The position numbers were made by a program, and so were the translations under genes. A DNA stretch of 13,860 nucleotides, taken from the NCBI GenBank assembly GCA_040755195.1, contig JBFMBL010000059.1, forward strand, positions 1 to 13,860, read 5' to 3'. Under the pieces are notes generated by a model that saw nothing but the letters and a program-made list of their open reading frames with translations, made no database searches and had not been told where the DNA came from. Shown piece by piece: positions 1 to 7,390 of the stretch; the first letter of the stretch is position 1; each line of letters begins with the position of its first letter. The stretch comes from SURF-55 sp040755195. GTDB taxonomy: Bacteria > Bacillota > Desulfotomaculia > Desulfotomaculales > Ammonificaceae.

Positions 1-162
1 AACGAGAAAAAGCGAATTACCGAAGAAAATGTACGATCAGTTATCGACAAATACCTGAAAAAGCGTAAGTTAGAAATAGACGAACTGAAACTGCGCCAGA
101 ACAAGACATACCGGGATGATTTGATAACAGGAAGACTCGGTGCCAGGAACTTAACTTGTTAA
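1..162 (+). CDS. C-terminal end of an unrecognised protein (5' part outside window)
   Basis: An open frame runs from the first base to a TAA at 160-162 and gives 53 residues, rich in lysine, glutamate and arginine, likely an alpha-helical or coiled-coil tail. I do not recognise the family. The last residues (GRLGARNLTC) are encoded by a REP-like sequence at 138-168 that resembles one at the end of the HTH antitoxin gene at 12867-13268. The original stop codon may therefore have been replaced when the repeat landed here. The start lies outside the window. It is taken as coding because the frame is open to the edge and the composition is protein-like, but the evidence is modest. Confidence 0.5.
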   Translation, partial: NEKKRITEENVRSVIDKYLKKRKLEIDELKLRQNKTYRDDLITGRLGARNLTC

Positions 163-170
163 CTTATTCA
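138..170 (+). repeat. Degenerate REP-like repeat at a gene 3' end
   Basis: CGGTGCCAGG is followed directly by AACTTAACTTGTTAACTTATT. The better copy at 13243-13279 has the full GGTGCC-A-GGCACC palindrome followed by a similar AACTTATTAACTTA tail. Here the right arm of the palindrome is missing. Such GGTGCC/GGCACC palindromes resemble the REP sequences mobilised by RAYT (IS200-like) transposases in Firmicutes. That link is an inference; no RAYT gene is in the window. Confidence 0.5.
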
Positions 171-338
171 GGCTACATCTGATCCGGGACCAAGCTTTTT
201 CTGCTCCCAGTCATAGCTCAGGCCTATGGAAACACGTTAGCACCGGACAGTGAGCTTGACAAAGCCGGACGACGTTTATCACTGCGCGACGAGCACTGCG
301 ACCCGAGGGACTAACTGCAGACAAGGCCGTTTTTTTAT
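163..338. other. Intergenic stretch, no gene seen
   Basis: There is no convincing reading frame between the partial gene and the IS21 end. The stretch holds a CACTGCG direct repeat (about 289-300) and ends in a GCAGACAAGGCCG motif (317-329) followed by seven T. A relative of that motif occurs at 11263-11275, also followed closely by seven T, and in the opposite orientation at 12448 and 13324. The T run could be a terminator tail, but I see no clean stem. Confidence 0.4.
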
Positions 339-358
339 TGTAGCAACCATCACTGCGT

Positions 359-514
359 ATTCCGGACCAAATCGGCCACTCATTCCGGAGTAATCCGGCC
401 ACCCATTCCGGACCAAATCGGCCACCCGTTCCGAAATAAACCGGCCACCCATTCCGGAGTAACCGGCCACCCATTCCGGAGTAACCGGCCACCCATTCCG
501 GAATAAAACCAGAC
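359..514. repeat. Seven 22-23 bp tandem IS21 terminal repeats
   Basis: Units begin with ATTCCGGA (or GTTCCGAA) at 359, 382, 405, 428, 451, 473 and 495. The spacing is 23, 23, 23, 23, 22 and 22 bases. Each unit ends with CGGCCACCC (CACTC in the first; the seventh is incomplete). The middle of the unit varies (GTAA, CCAAAT or ATAAA). They lie between the presumed IS tip and istA, the expected place for transposase-binding repeats. The regular spacing produces spurious repetitive reverse-strand reading frames (211-558), which are not genes. Confidence 0.85.
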
Positions 515-601
515 AATAGATTAGCGAACAAAGCGGCGCTGGATAAACCTTGGCACATGCTCTACCATCGAGTCAAATCGACAAAGGACGTGGTGGTAGA
601 G

Positions 602-1062
602 ATGCCGAGAAAGGGGTTATCCATGCGCAAAATAAGAGAAATTCTACGTTTACACTTCGATGCGGGCGTGAGCGACCGCCAGATAGCCAAGAGTTGTGGC
701 ATCGCCCGCAGTACCGTCTATGAATACCTGCAGCGGGCTCAGGCCGCCGGCCTGAGTTGGCCTTTGGCGGCAGATATGGATGACGCTCGGCTCGAAGCAG
801 TCTTGTTTAAGCAGCCGAATTACAAAACCTCGCGGCCGTTACCGGACATGCCATATTTGCACGCAGAGATGCGCAAGAAAGGCGTTACTCTGCAAATCTT
901 ATGGAACGAATACAAGGATGTTCATCACGACGGCTATCAGTACAGCCAGTTTTGCGAATACTACCGGCATTATCGTCGTAAGTTGGATATTGCCCTCCGG
1001 CAGGAGCACAAGGCCGGCGAGAAGATGTTTGTGGACTGGGCCGGCCAAACCGTCCCCATACA
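602..1062 (+). pseudogene. istA: IS21-family transposase IstA, 3'-truncated
   Basis: The open frame runs 557-1099, but the family start is most likely the ATG at 602 (MPRKGLSMRKIREILRL), where IstA proteins usually begin. About 155 residues are recognisable. They comprise an N-terminal helix-turn-helix (IREILRLHFDAGVSDRQIAK then IARSTVYEYL, about residues 8-45), the AAGLSWPL linker, and the start of the RNase H-like DDE domain, whose first catalytic aspartate lies in MFVDWAGQTVPI. Full-length IstA is roughly 400-500 residues, so most of the catalytic domain is gone. After VPI the frame runs into unrelated sequence and stops at 1099. It cannot be an active transposase, though a DNA-binding fragment could still be made. 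Confidence 0.85.
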
Positions 1063-1683
1063 ATCTTGTGGATCTGGATCTTGTATCAATGTGCGTTGAA
1101 CGAACCGTCGGGGAAAACCAAAGCCATCTGGATAGTTGCAGTCGCGTTGACCCACTGGGTAGGAGCAATGGCCTACCTGACGTGGAAAATGCTGTCACGA
1201 AGAGGGAAATGGCTCTACAGGACCGAAAAGGATATCAGCTTTCGGGTCGCGCCTTTTGACAGGACGGCAAGATTGCTTTCCGGCCCAGTGACAGTTATCG
1301 CATTACTTGGCGGGCTCTGGTGGTGGGTTTTGGGTATTCTGTTTTCGCCCCGCCGTTACGTAGTTTCGCCGGAGGGAATAACCATCCGTGCTCCGGTAAG
1401 CTCCCACTTGATTTCCGCAAGCGAAATCAAGTCCGTGAAGACATCAGGATATGCTAAACCGGGAGTCGGGCTTACCTGGCTTGCAGGGTATTTTGGTTAT
1501 GCCGGCCTTTTCGCTCTACCGGACGGCGGCACGGCGAAAGTCTACGCCACCCGCTGGGACCGGATGGTGCGGGTAGAGACTGCCGCTGGCGACCCTTACC
1601 TGCTCTCGCCAGCGGAGCCGGAAGCTTTCGTGGAAGCGGTAAACAGGATGGTTCTGGCAAAACCGGAGTTGCGGGGAGGGTAA
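1063..1683 (+). pseudogene. 5'-truncated membrane protein: PLDc_N-like segment plus bacterial PH-like domain
   Basis: The frame opens at the IS junction and can only start at a TTG (1066) with no ribosome binding site, giving about 205 residues. The first part (WIWILYQCALNEPSGKTKAI, then a hydrophobic helix) resembles the phospholipase D N-terminal membrane domain (PLDc_N), missing its first transmembrane helix. A second membrane stretch (LLGGLWWWVLGILF) follows. The C-terminal half (YVVSPEGITIR ... GYFGYAGLF ... VYATRWDRMVRVET ... LLSPAEPEAFV) looks like a bacterial PH-domain protein. It probably was an intact integral membrane gene of unknown role that lost its promoter and N-terminus to the IS21 insertion or deletion. 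It sits 88 bases before the TolB-like gene in the same direction, so the two may once have been an operon. Confidence 0.6.
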
Positions 1684-1771
1684 CGGAAAAGACGGGGAGT
1701 GCCGTCCGGGCCTGCGACCGGCCGGCAGCCCGGAAAGGAGCGTTTTGTAATAATTGGGGAAGAGAGAAGCC

Positions 1772-3850
1772 ATGAGCGGTACCTGGAAAAGAATAGGTTT
1801 TTTGGCGGCTTTGGTTTTAGTCGTCGCAGCACCGGTGCTCGGCGTCCTGGCAGTGCGGTGGAGGATTTCCGAGTTCAGCGCAGGAAAGCTGCCCGGTGCC
1901 GGCAGGGTGGCCTGGGTGGCCGAGGGAAGGCTCTGGGTGAAAGATTTACCGGACGGGAAGGCGAGGCATCTGGCCGCCGGGGAGAACATTTTCCGCCCCG
2001 CCTGGTCGCCGACGGGCAGGTGGCTGCTCTTCCGCCGTGGCGAGGACCTGTGGCTGGCCGGGGTCGGCAGGAGTGAGGCCCGCCGCGTGGCGGAAGGCGT
2101 ACGTGAGTTCGCCTGGTCCCCGGCGGCGGACGTCTTCGTCTACACCTCGGGCGGGGAACTCTGTGCGGGCAAGCCGGTAAAGGAGAGCCCCCGCGTACTG
2201 GTAAGGCGGGAGGCCGGGTTTGACCTCGGGCGCATCGCCTGGTCGCCGGACGGCAGGTGGGTGGCTTTTGAAAAGCAGAAGATAGAGCCGGGTGCGCCGG
2301 GTTACGCCGGCATCTGGAAGGCGGACGCCGCCTCGGGCGGTGTGAAGAGAGTGTACAGCGTGGGCCTCAGTCAGGACGAGGTGGAGAGTTCTTTCGGAAT
2401 CGTGCCGCGGCTGGCCGGTTGGTCTCCCGATGGACAAATGGTTCTCTTTTGGCTGGGACCGCTGTCGGGTTCGCTCGCGGCCGACGGCCTTGCCCTTTAC
2501 CTCGCTCCGGCGGGCGGCTGCGAGGAGCCGCGGCCCTTAGTCGGGAGTGAGCCTGATTCCGGGGAGAATGCCGTCCTGGTACAGCCGGATTCTTTTACGG
2601 CCGGCGCGGACCGGGACCGGCTGGCGGTTATTTGCGGGGGCTGGCGGGAGACGTGGACCAACAAGCGGCTCGCTGTGTACAACTTCCGGACCGGCAAGCT
2701 GACATACCTTACCAGAAAGGACCAGGCGGTGGTGAGCGCCGCCATTTCCCCGGACGGGAAGCTCCTGGTGTATAGCGCGGGGCCGGAAATCAAGGAAACT
2801 GAGATGGAAGCGTACGGGCGCTGGGCACGCCGGGCTCTGGCCGGGAGGCGCCTCTGGGCGGTGGACACAGACGGCGGGAAGCCGCGCCGGCTCACCAGCG
2901 ACCCGGCGTACCGCGACGAGCGGCCGCTTTTCGCGGCCGACGGGAGATATATCCTTTTTGTGCGGCTGGACGGCGAGAACCGCGCCGGCCTATGGCTGGT
3001 CCAGCCCGACGGGAGCGGCCTGCGGCGGGTGGTAGAGAGCATCGGACCCCTGACCGAAGACTTTACCTTCGGTGATCACGGCGCCGTGGCGTGGGACGAG
3101 CTTCTTGCCTGCTGGCCCGGCTTTACAGACGCTGTGCTCATCAATGCGGCGAAGGGCACGCCGGAAGCGAAGAAGTTTCTGGCGAAGTACCCCTGGGCGC
3201 AGATCGTTGTTGACCGGAGCGGGAAGCCGGCGGTGGATTTCCGGGTGGATAAGCTTGATGGTGATGATAAGCCCGGGCCCTGCCTCAGGTTGCGGGTCCT
3301 CATCGACCTGGGCACCGTTGCTCCAGCCGGTCGGTTTCTCGACCTGAACGGCACGGTGGTCAGAAGGGACATTCTGCGCCGCCTTGACGAGGAGACGGTT
3401 TTTGGGTCAAAGATGCCCTACCTGAACCCGGCATACGGAGTGTACCTTGAATTCCCGCGGCATTGGCGGCCGCGCCCGGGTTACGGCGACGTTGCGGGTA
3501 TCCCGGGAAGCTACGGCGGTGATGACGGCTTCTTCCTGGTAAGTGCGATGAACGGGGAGGGCTGGACGCCCGAGGAGGTGGCGCGGCACGAGGCTTCGCA
3601 CAAGCTGAAGCCCTACGGCGAAAGGCCGCGGCTGGAGAAAACCACGGTCAGCGGCAGAGAAGGGTATTTCGTCTTCCCCTCGCCGGAACTGGGTGCGGGA
3701 GCCGGAGCCTGCTGCGTAGCGCCTTACCCGCGGCCCGTGGCGATCATGGGCGAGAAGTACCACTATTTCATCCTGTACGCGGACGCAAAACACATCCGGG
3801 ATCTCGCCGCCTCACTGCGGTTTATCCATGGTAAGGGGCAAGGGTCGTAA
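1772..3850 (+). CDS. Membrane-anchored TolB-like beta-propeller protein
   Basis: The product is about 692 residues. An N-terminal hydrophobic helix (residues 8-28, after a short positive MSGTWKR) should export and anchor it outside the membrane. WSP or SPDG-type blade motifs follow at about 78, 115, 157, 217 and 326, typical of TolB/WD40-like propellers. Further blade-like segments (LWLVQPDGSG) reach residue 420. The last 250 residues are not propeller-like and end in a compact domain (YLEFPRHWRPRPGYGD ... VSGREGYFVFPSP). The ATG at 1772 is preferred over the TTG at 1754 because it starts just before the signal anchor and follows a purine-rich GAGAGAAG. Function is unknown; such proteins often act in envelope binding or sensing. 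It is strongly GC-rich, unlike the AT-rich DNA immediately downstream. Confidence 0.8.
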   Translation: MSGTWKRIGFLAALVLVVAAPVLGVLAVRWRISEFSAGKLPGAGRVAWVAEGRLWVKDLPDGKARHLAAGENIFRPAWSPTGRWLLFRRGEDLWLAGVGRSEARRVAEGVREFAWSPAADVFVYTSGGELCAGKPVKESPRVLVRREAGFDLGRIAWSPDGRWVAFEKQKIEPGAPGYAGIWKADAASGGVKRVYSVGLSQDEVESSFGIVPRLAGWSPDGQMVLFWLGPLSGSLAADGLALYLAPAGGCEEPRPLVGSEPDSGENAVLVQPDSFTAGADRDRLAVICGGWRETWTNKRLAVYNFRTGKLTYLTRKDQAVVSAAISPDGKLLVYSAGPEIKETEMEAYGRWARRALAGRRLWAVDTDGGKPRRLTSDPAYRDERPLFAADGRYILFVRLDGENRAGLWLVQPDGSGLRRVVESIGPLTEDFTFGDHGAVAWDELLACWPGFTDAVLINAAKGTPEAKKFLAKYPWAQIVVDRSGKPAVDFRVDKLDGDDKPGPCLRLRVLIDLGTVAPAGRFLDLNGTVVRRDILRRLDEETVFGSKMPYLNPAYGVYLEFPRHWRPRPGYGDVAGIPGSYGGDDGFFLVSAMNGEGWTPEEVARHEASHKLKPYGERPRLEKTTVSGREGYFVFPSPELGAGAGACCVAPYPRPVAIMGEKYHYFILYADAKHIRDLAASLRFIHGKGQGS

Positions 3851-3941
3851 GAAATGTTGCGACCGGTTTGCTGCTAATTTACTTGGAAGCAAATGGTTTG
3901 ATCCTTGTCCCCTTTCGATATAAGCGAAATAGATATTTAAT

Positions 3942-4151
3942 GTGGACAGTGTTTTTTATTTTTGCCTTAGGGAAATATTCATATGCTTATTAAATGCAAA
4001 AGAAGATTTTCAATGGGGATTTTTCGTTCTGGCCTTTACAGAAATATTATTTTCCGCAGCTTTAACTGCCGGTGTTGTCGGTATGTATAATGAATTGTCT
4101 AACAAATCGCTTCAGCCGACCACTTGCAGCGGGGCTGAGCTTTATCGTTAG
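3942..4151 (+). CDS. Short ORF fragment reading into attC (cassette remnant)
   Basis: A 69-residue frame starts at GTG 3942 with no good ribosome binding site. It has one clear hydrophobic helix (FFVLAFTEILFSAALTAGVV). Its last residues (NKSLQPTTCSGAELYR) are simply the translation of the attC-like element at 4097-4153. That read-through tail is common for cassette genes that lose their own stop. The DNA is AT-rich compared with both flanking genes. It is probably the 3' remnant of a membrane-protein cassette. I do not recognise the family and it may not be expressed. Confidence 0.35.
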   Translation: MDSVFYFCLREIFICLLNAKEDFQWGFFVLAFTEILFSAALTAGVVGMYNELSNKSLQPTTCSGAELYR

Positions 4152-4153
4152 AC
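4097..4153 (+). other. attC-like integron recombination site 1
   Basis: This 57-base element starts GTCTAAC (4097-4103) and ends GTTAGAC (4147-4153). The two are exactly complementary, and the pairing extends by one base on each side. Inside, GCTTCAGCC pairs with GGCTGAGC, leaving an unpaired base on one arm, and the centre is a short loop (ACCACTTGCAGCG). This is the layout of an attC site: RYYYAAC, inner stem with extrahelical bases, GTTRRRY. The next gene begins 14 bases after the end, as in integron cassettes. Confidence 0.75.
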
Positions 4154-4166
4154 AGAGAGATCAGCG

Positions 4167-5024
4167 ATGTGGTGGAAAGTCATTTTACTGTTAATCCTTG
4201 GGTCGGCCGTCGTTATCGCGGCTGCGATCATTTACGGTGAATCCCGTTGGGAATCCGGCACGAGAGAATTGCGTGGAAGGCTGGAAGCGACACGTTTGCA
4301 TACCGCAATTAGAGCTTATAATCCAGGCGAGCTGGATAGCCTGCCCACGCCGGTGCAGCGTTACTTCCGCGCCGTGCTGAGGGACGGCCAGCCCATAGTC
4401 GCGGCCGTCAGCGTGGAGCACAGCGGCACCTTCAACATGAGCGAAACCGGCGAAAAATGGAAGCCGTTCATCTCGACCCAGCGTATCATCACCCAGCGGC
4501 CGGGCTTCGACTGGGACGGCCGCGTCGAGATGATGCCGGGCCTGACGGTGCGCGTGCATGACGCCTACATCGCCGGTGAAGGGATTCTTCATGCGACGCT
4601 GTTCGGGCTGGTGTCGCTGGTGAATCTGCGCGGAACGCCGGAGGTGGCGCAGGGTGAACTGATGCGCTTCTTTGCCGAAGCAGCCTGGTACCCGACGGCG
4701 CTGCTGCCAAGCCAGGGCATGCGCTGGGAAGCGGTGGACGATACCTCGGCCAAGGCAACGCTGAAGGACGGCGATACGACTGTGACGATGCTGTTCCGCT
4801 TCAACGAGGCTGGCCTGATCGAATCGGTGCGTGCCGAGGCGCGCGGGCGCACCGTCGGAGGCACGGTGATCCCCACGCCCTGGGAAGGCCGCTGGAGCCA
4901 CTACGAGCTACGCTACGGGATGCGCATTCCGCTCGAAGGCGAGGTGGCATGGCTGCTTCCTGAGGGGCCGAAGCCTTACTGGCGTGGTCGCATAACCAGC
5001 TTGACCTACGAGTTTGTACGATGA
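4167..5024 (+). CDS. DUF6920 (formerly DUF6544)-like membrane-anchored protein
   Basis: The product is 285 residues. A hydrophobic N-terminal helix (residues 4-23) is probably a signal anchor. The rest is a soluble domain with SLPTPVQRYFRAVL near residue 55, then HSGTFNMSETGEKWKPF, WDGRVEMMPGLTVRVHDAYI, and ALLPSQGMRWEAVDD. This series resembles the DUF6920/DUF6544 family of unknown function; the assignment is from memory and tentative. The gene is more GC-rich and has a more proteobacterial codon flavour than the surrounding AT-rich stretches. It lies alone between two attC-like elements, so it is best read as one mobile cassette. The ATG follows a weak AGAGAG. No promoter of its own is evident. 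Confidence 0.65.
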   Translation: MWWKVILLLILGSAVVIAAAIIYGESRWESGTRELRGRLEATRLHTAIRAYNPGELDSLPTPVQRYFRAVLRDGQPIVAAVSVEHSGTFNMSETGEKWKPFISTQRIITQRPGFDWDGRVEMMPGLTVRVHDAYIAGEGILHATLFGLVSLVNLRGTPEVAQGELMRFFAEAAWYPTALLPSQGMRWEAVDDTSAKATLKDGDTTVTMLFRFNEAGLIESVRAEARGRTVGGTVIPTPWEGRWSHYELRYGMRIPLEGEVAWLLPEGPKPYWRGRITSLTYEFVR

Positions 5025-5051
5025 CTGAAGCCAACCGGCTAAGCGGTGACT

Positions 5052-5111
5052 GCCTGATAACCGGTTGCAGCGGACGGCGTAAACGCCGCTGCTAAGATTC
5101 GGTTGTTGGAC
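5052..5111 (+). other. attC-like site 2 (degenerate)
   Basis: GCCTGATAAC (5052-5061) partly pairs with GTTGTTGGAC (5102-5111). The inner AACCG pairs with CGGTT, and GCAGCGG (5067-5073) pairs with CCGCTGC (5086-5092) around a GC-rich tip. GTTGGAC at 5105-5111 fits GTTRRRY, but the left core does not fit RYYYAAC well. It sits 27 bases after one gene and 17 before the next, the right place for a cassette boundary. It could instead be only a stable hairpin or terminator, but it lacks a T tract. Confidence 0.5.
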
Positions 5112-5127
5112 TGATAGGAGGAAATAG

Positions 5128-5893
5128 ATGAAGCAATTCATAATTACACCGGCGAGCGGAAAGAGGCTAATCGGCAGAGCATTAGCATCGCATCCTACGG
5201 TATTAGCCGCACTTGAGTTTGGGACAATCGTGATTGTGGCCGGCACTACCAATGGATATGTGGCTGAGGAGATACTTACTCGCATCGGTCAAGTGGAGGG
5301 CTTCACCCGAAAGCGTTTTTTTCGCGGGGTTATCCTGCCCCCCTCGATACCTATGACCGAAACGGGACGACTTCCTGATGAAACTGGATTTCCGGGCGAC
5401 GTGATCATCGTCAACGGCCGTTGGCATAAGGGAAAAACGATTTTCGATGTGGTTGATAACCTGAAGGAAGGCGACATCATTCTGAAAGGTGCAAACGCCC
5501 TTGACTTGGCGCACCGACAAGCAGCAATCTACATTGGTCATCCGAAGGCCGGTACGATAGGCGCGGCGTTACAGGCCGTAGCGGGGCGACGTGTACGCCT
5601 AATTTTGCCTGTGGGATTGGAGAAGCGCATCAGGCGATCTGATGGACCTGGCATTCCGGTTGAATATCCCGGGAGCACAAGGACCGCGATTGTTGCCCGT
5701 ACCAGGGCAAGTATTCACGGAAATCGAAGCTATTTCACTGTTAGCGGGTGCCACTGCCGAACTCGTCGCGGGTGGCGGAGTTTGCGGAGCAGAGGGCTGC
5801 GTCTGGCTTGCTGTCAGCGGAGAGACAAAGCAGATGAACGCCGCAGAAGCGCTTCTGAAGTCAGTTGCTTCAGAGCCGGCGTTTAAGCTGTGA
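5128..5893 (+). pseudogene. Conserved protein of unknown function, split by a one-base frameshift
   Basis: Translation starts at ATG 5128 behind AGGAGG (5116-5121). The first frame is protein-like to residue 168 (VGLEKRI), then turns to nonsense. The frame one base later resumes with DLMDLAFRLNIPGAQGPRLL and runs to the TGA at 5891-5893. Removing one G of the GG at 5633-5634 restores a single protein of about 254 residues (KRI-S-DLMDLAF). Visible motifs are TIVIVAGTTNGYVAEEIL, FPGDVIIVNGRW, GDIILKGANALD, IYIGHPKAGTIGA and, near the C-terminus, a GATAELVAGGGVCGAEG glycine-rich stretch. I recognise the style of a conserved hypothetical family seen in archaea and bacteria but cannot name a function. 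The shift is either real decay or a sequence error. It sits in the same cassette interval as TrmO, 60 bases upstream. Confidence 0.7.
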
Positions 5894-5959
5894 GGCTGAA
5901 GATAATAGAAGAATAGAAATGAGAAAAAAATATCCAACTTCGGAAAATGGAACGTGAAG

Positions 5960-6433
5960 ATGTACCGGAAGATAATAATGGAACCAATCGGGATTATCCA
6001 TTCACCTTACAATACAAAAGACGAATGTCCGATTCAGCCGCTCTATGCTACTGGGGTCACGGGTCACATTGAGGTGTTTGCGGAATATGAAGCAGGGCTC
6101 AAGGACATCGAAACATTCTCACATATCTATCTGCTTTACCGATTCGATAGAGCCGGGGAAACCCAGATGATACGGGCAACATTTCTTGACGACGAGCCAC
6201 ACGGAATATTTGCCACGAGGCATCCGTGCAGGCCAAATGGCATCGGGATGTCGATTGTAAGGATGATCAGAAGAGACAAGAACATTCTGGAGGTAAAGGA
6301 TATAGACATCCTTGACAAGACACCCCTACTTGATATTAAGCCTTACATACCAAGGTTTGACCGGATCGAAACAGCAAGTGAAGGCTGGATTGCCGGCAAG
6401 GAATGGCGTCCAAAACCACAGGATAGGGAATAG
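5960..6433 (+). CDS. trmO: TrmO-like (TsaA domain) tRNA t6A37 N6-methyltransferase
   Basis: The product is about 157 residues. It opens with MEPIGIIHSPY, followed by FSHIYLLYRFDRAGE, ATRHPCRPNGIGMSIVRM and LDIKPYIPRFD. All of these are characteristic blocks of the TsaA/TrmO beta-barrel family. Those enzymes use S-adenosylmethionine to methylate N6-threonylcarbamoyladenosine at position 37 of tRNA. The RPNxIG core is present, with G where many members have P. Candidate starts are GTG 5954, ATG 5960 and ATG 5978; the last two have GGAA-type sites at suitable distance. The gene is followed 10 bases later by a strong attC-like element, so it occupies the last position of its cassette. TsaA-family members outside the characterised group may have other substrates. 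Confidence 0.8.
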   Translation: MYRKIIMEPIGIIHSPYNTKDECPIQPLYATGVTGHIEVFAEYEAGLKDIETFSHIYLLYRFDRAGETQMIRATFLDDEPHGIFATRHPCRPNGIGMSIVRMIRRDKNILEVKDIDILDKTPLLDIKPYIPRFDRIETASEGWIAGKEWRPKPQDRE

Positions 6434-6443
6434 ACAAGATATT

Positions 6444-6500
6444 GCCCAACAAAGCAATCCAGCCGGCTCGTTACACTCGCGGCTGATTTAGGCGTTCGGC
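6444..6500 (+). other. attC-like integron recombination site 3
   Basis: The element is 57 bases, the same length as site 1. It starts GCCCAAC (6444-6450) and ends GTTCGGC (6494-6500), pairing at six of seven positions. The inner arms AATCCAGCCG and CGGCTGATT pair perfectly except for one extra C on the left arm, the kind of extrahelical base used to choose the attC strand. The right core departs from GTTRRRY at one base (C for R), but exactly the same GTTCGGC occurs in the site at 10809-10882. Confidence 0.7.
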
Positions 6501-6681
6501 CGCCTCACGTAGTAGAAAGTATGGGGTCAGGTTCTGGAAAGCAGCTTTAAGTCCCGGCTCTTCTTGCTCCGTGTCAGGGGTCGGTTTTCTGTCACGCTGT
6601 CTGTCACGCGATGAATCCGAATGTGTGAAGGAACCACCCCATGACACATTCCCGCATTGGAATAATGGAATAATAAAGATA
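6501..6681. other. Non-coding cassette leader with short repeats
   Basis: Between the attC-like site and the next gene there is no good gene. GGGGTCAGGTTCTGG (about 6522-6536) resembles the GGGGTCAGGTCTTGA sequences linked to RAYT repeats. A CTGTCACGC motif occurs twice in close succession (around 6590-6608). The frame open across this stretch (from 6571) has low protein-like quality until the ATG at 6682. Confidence 0.35.
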
Positions 6682-7226
6682 ATGAACGGCCACAAACTGA
6701 CGCTCTGGGGAATTGCCGCAAGAACGGTCATAGTCCACACGATCACCTACTTTGCGGTAGGGATCGCTGCCTTCAATTTGTTTGACTACTCCACAAGGTT
6801 TGCCGAACCCCCCTTAGTTCTTTCATGAGGCAGACGGATGATCCGCTCGTCGTAGCAGGTGTCCTGTTCCAGCCTATCAGAGGGGCTCTCTTTGGTGTTG
6901 TATTCTATCTGCTCAGGGATGTCCTGTTCCGGCGGAAGAACGGTTGGCTGATCATGTGGACCGCCTTGGTCGTGATCGGTATTTTATCGACCTTCGGGCC
7001 CGCACCGGGTTCAATCGAGGGCCTGATCTACACGAAACTGCCCATTAAGGGTCTGTGGGGCGGACTGGCCGAGGTCCTGGCGCAATCGTTCCTTCTATCG
7101 GTCATCACCTATTACTGGGTCAATCACCCAGAGAAGAAATGGCTCACTTGGGTCCTCGGAACCTTTTTCGTGATTGTGCTTATTCTCCCTGTGATTGGCC
7201 TTTTGGCCCGTCATGCAGGTTTGTAG
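6682..7226 (+). pseudogene. Small polytopic membrane protein with a frameshift in a C run
   Basis: The first frame begins at ATG 6682 (MNGHKLTLWGIAARTVIVHT) and the second continues from about 6814 to the stop at 7226. They join into one 181-residue protein if the six C at 6808-6813 are read as seven (EPP-LSSFMRQTDD). Hydrophobic helices are visible around AARTVIVHTITYFAVGIAAF, GALFGVVFYLLRDVL, GWLIMWTALVVIGILS, VLAQSFLLSVITYYW and WVLGTFFVIVLILPVIGLLA, suggesting about five membrane spans. I do not recognise a function. A homopolymer shift can be a genuine phase-variation or decay event or a sequencing error. The ribosome binding site is weak, and a terminator-like element follows. Confidence 0.65.
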
Positions 7227-7277
7227 CCGATCCACTTGCAGTCATTTCACATTTTCGCTGCTGAGTTTAATGGTGTA

Positions 7278-7316
7278 AAAGAGAACTGAAAGGGACCCTG
7301 CTACGGGCTCTTTTTT
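7278..7316 (+). terminator. Probable rho-independent terminator
   Basis: AAAGAG and CTCTTT bracket a CCC-TGCTAC-GGG hairpin, followed by six T (7311-7316). The stem has internal mismatches. The element lies between the frameshifted membrane gene and the TetR promoter, so it would separate the two transcription units. Confidence 0.5.
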
Positions 7317-7390
7317 ATTCGCCGTGTGTCCCCTTATCCCGAGAGAACTTTAACAACCATAAAAGTGTTTTGATAAACTGAAAGCCGATG

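Larger units (their letters stand above)
339..1062 (+). mobile_element. Left part of an IS21-family insertion sequence (truncated)
   Basis: The probable outer end begins TGTAGCAACCATCACT at 339. It is followed by seven tandem terminal repeats (359-514) and an istA-type transposase gene that breaks at about 1060. There is no istB ATPase gene and no right terminal repeat, so the element is a relic and could not move by itself. IS21-family elements typically carry multiple end repeats bound by IstA, which fits what is seen. The right break joins transposase sequence to a truncated membrane gene, which suggests an IS-adjacent deletion. The left boundary is inferred from a 16-base match at 13497-13512. 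Confidence 0.75.

Noticed and set aside
224..317. attC site with cores GTTAGCA and GACTAAC
   Set aside because: The cores are in the wrong order (GTT first, AAC second) and no inner stem connects them.
359..514. CRISPR array
   Set aside because: The repeats are tandem with no unique spacers of constant length and lie next to istA, so they are IS terminal repeats.
211..558. Reverse-strand frames of 115 and 63 residues with repeated glycine-tryptophan segments
   Set aside because: They are translations of the IS21 terminal repeats; the repeating pattern follows the DNA repeat, and the codon pattern is not protein-like.
780..1259. 159-residue + strand frame across the IS junction
   Set aside because: It overlaps both recognisable genes in another frame and has no family resemblance.
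1516..2437. Several long reverse frames under the TolB-like gene
   Set aside because: They are shadows in GC-rich DNA; the forward frame has propeller motifs and a signal anchor.
3864..3902. Hairpin TTTGCT/AGCAAA as a terminator after the TolB-like gene
   Set aside because: The loop is long and no T tract follows, so it is not convincing.
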